Positions 63,343-64,000 of a stretch of DNA of 64,000 nt are shown here, in pieces. Made by a program: the position numbers and the translations under genes. The notes under the pieces are model-generated. The model worked only from the letters and a program-made list of their open reading frames with translations. It had not been told where the DNA came from and searched no databases. This DNA comes from Sphingomonadales bacterium UBA656. Its GTDB lineage: Bacteria > Pseudomonadota > Alphaproteobacteria > Sphingomonadales > Sphingomonadaceae. Each line of letters begins with the position of its first letter. Position 1 is the first letter of the stretch. The stretch is taken from positions 1 to 64,000 of the forward strand of contig DBOC01000004.1 in assembly GCA_002299895.1 (NCBI GenBank), written 5' to 3'.

Positions 63343-64000
63343 TGCCGACCCGCAAATGGACGTCAAATCAGACGTTCCGGCCAAGCCAGGCCGTTTCGCT
63401 CGCTTGGCGCTGCTCGGCTCGGTTCCTTTGCTGCTGATAGGCGGAGCCACTGCTTATTATATTGCGAATGACCATTATGTGTCGACCGATAACGCCTATG
63501 TTCAACAGGACAAGGTTTCAATTTCGGCAGAGGTTGGCGGGCGCATAGTCGAGGTGGCTGTGCATGAAAATGATGTGGTCAATGCAGGCGACCTTCTGTT
63601 CCGGATTGACCCTGCGCCCTACCGCATTGCCATTGAGCAAGCCGACGCAGCCATTGCGGCCGCGCAAGTGCGCGTATCGTCACTGCAAACCGAATATCAA
63701 ACCACCGGCGTAGATATCGAAAGCGCGCGGGAAGACGTCGCGTTTTACGAGAAGGAATATCAACGGCAATCGGCGCTGATGCAGGCTGGCTTTACAACGC
63801 GTGCGCGTTTGCAGGCGGCCGAACATGCCTTGTCCGACGCACGTAGCCGCGTTGCATCGGCCCAAGCCAACGCAACCAAAGCACGCGCGGCACTTGCCAC
63901 TGGCTCTGCAGCACCTGGGGTTAACCCAGCGATAAAGGCGGGTCAGGCGCAACGCGAACAAGCACTTTTGAACCTTGCGCGCACCGAAGTGCGTGCACCT
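63335..64000 (+). CDS. HlyD/EmrA-type membrane fusion protein of a drug efflux pump (5' part)
   Basis: The 222 codons seen run off the window end. A cytoplasmic N-terminus and one membrane helix (about 22-43) lead to the conserved STDNAYVQQDKVSISAEVGGRIVEVAVHENDVVNAGDLLFRIDPAPYR lipoyl-like domain and a long coiled-coil hairpin (about 95-215). This is the EmrA layout, which links an inner-membrane MFS pump (EmrB) to an outer-membrane channel. The usual marR-emrA-emrB order predicts emrB just beyond the window. Confidence 0.92.
   Translation, partial: MANADPQMDVKSDVPAKPGRFARLALLGSVPLLLIGGATAYYIANDHYVSTDNAYVQQDKVSISAEVGGRIVEVAVHENDVVNAGDLLFRIDPAPYRIAIEQADAAIAAAQVRVSSLQTEYQTTGVDIESAREDVAFYEKEYQRQSALMQAGFTTRARLQAAEHALSDARSRVASAQANATKARAALATGSAAPGVNPAIKAGQAQREQALLNLARTEVRAP

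Overview
This is a dense chromosomal window from an alphaproteobacterium, most likely a sphingomonad (order Sphingomonadales) of moderate GC. Pointers are the fused lipoyl-PdhB next to PdhA and FtsB, the yqeY-dnaG-rpoD block, the trxA-addA-addB-murU-amgK-tsaE-ahcY order, a TrmFO-type tRNA methyltransferase, and frequent GTG/TTG starts. I see housekeeping chromosome throughout: no insertion sequence, prophage, CRISPR array, integrase or rRNA operon.

Layout. 1-219: tRNA-Pro(UGG) and tRNA-Ile2(CAU), both minus. 0.5-9.5 kb: Lrp-type regulator, exported helical-repeat protein, SDR enzyme, gyrA, YhhN-like membrane protein, NAD(P)HX dehydratase, trmFO, anchored EF-hand protein. 9.5-14.4 kb (minus): phytoene-synthase-like protein, pdhB, pdhA, ftsB, eno. 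14.6-16.4 kb (plus): five small genes, mostly membrane proteins of the YqjD/YqjE/YqjK kind. 16.5-22.3 kb (minus): rhomboid protease, greA, carB, carA, with a 37-codon ORF fitted exactly between carA and carB. 22.5-29.2 kb (plus): yqeY, dnaG, rpoD, then a MoxR ATPase and its VWA partner. 29.2-31 kb (minus): NamZ-type muramidase and a DOMON-like protein. 31-40.1 kb: tyrS, recG (minus), sdhE, mfd, moaA, nadK, tRNA-Asn. 40.1-44 kb (minus): TSUP permease, secA, small exported protein. 44.1-45.4 kb: argJ. 45.5-56 kb (minus): trxA, addA, addB, murU, amgK, tsaE, a histidine-kinase fossil, ahcY. 56.2-58.9 kb (plus): peroxiredoxin, amn, Lys/Ala/Pro-repeat protein. 59-62.8 kb (minus): M2 metallopeptidase, four-helix membrane protein, GNAT acetyltransferase, alpha/beta hydrolase. 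62.9-64 kb (plus): marR and the 5' part of an emrA-type efflux adaptor that runs off the window.

Themes: information processing (gyrA, dnaG, rpoD, mfd, recG, addAB, greA, tyrS, tsaE, trmFO), central metabolism (PDH E1, enolase, carbamoyl phosphate, arginine, NADP, AMP salvage, S-adenosylhomocysteine turnover) and cell-wall sugar recycling (NamZ, AmgK, MurU). Many neighbours overlap by 1-8 bases (ATGA, TGATG, TAATG or GTGA junctions), which suggests coupled translation.

I did not find a convincing new large system. The most unusual signals are small: the microORF locked between carA and carB, the histidine-kinase C-terminal remnant whose stop overlaps the tsaE start, an AT-rich operator-like palindrome upstream of ahcY, and two anchored Lys/Ala-rich proteins with opposite domain order.
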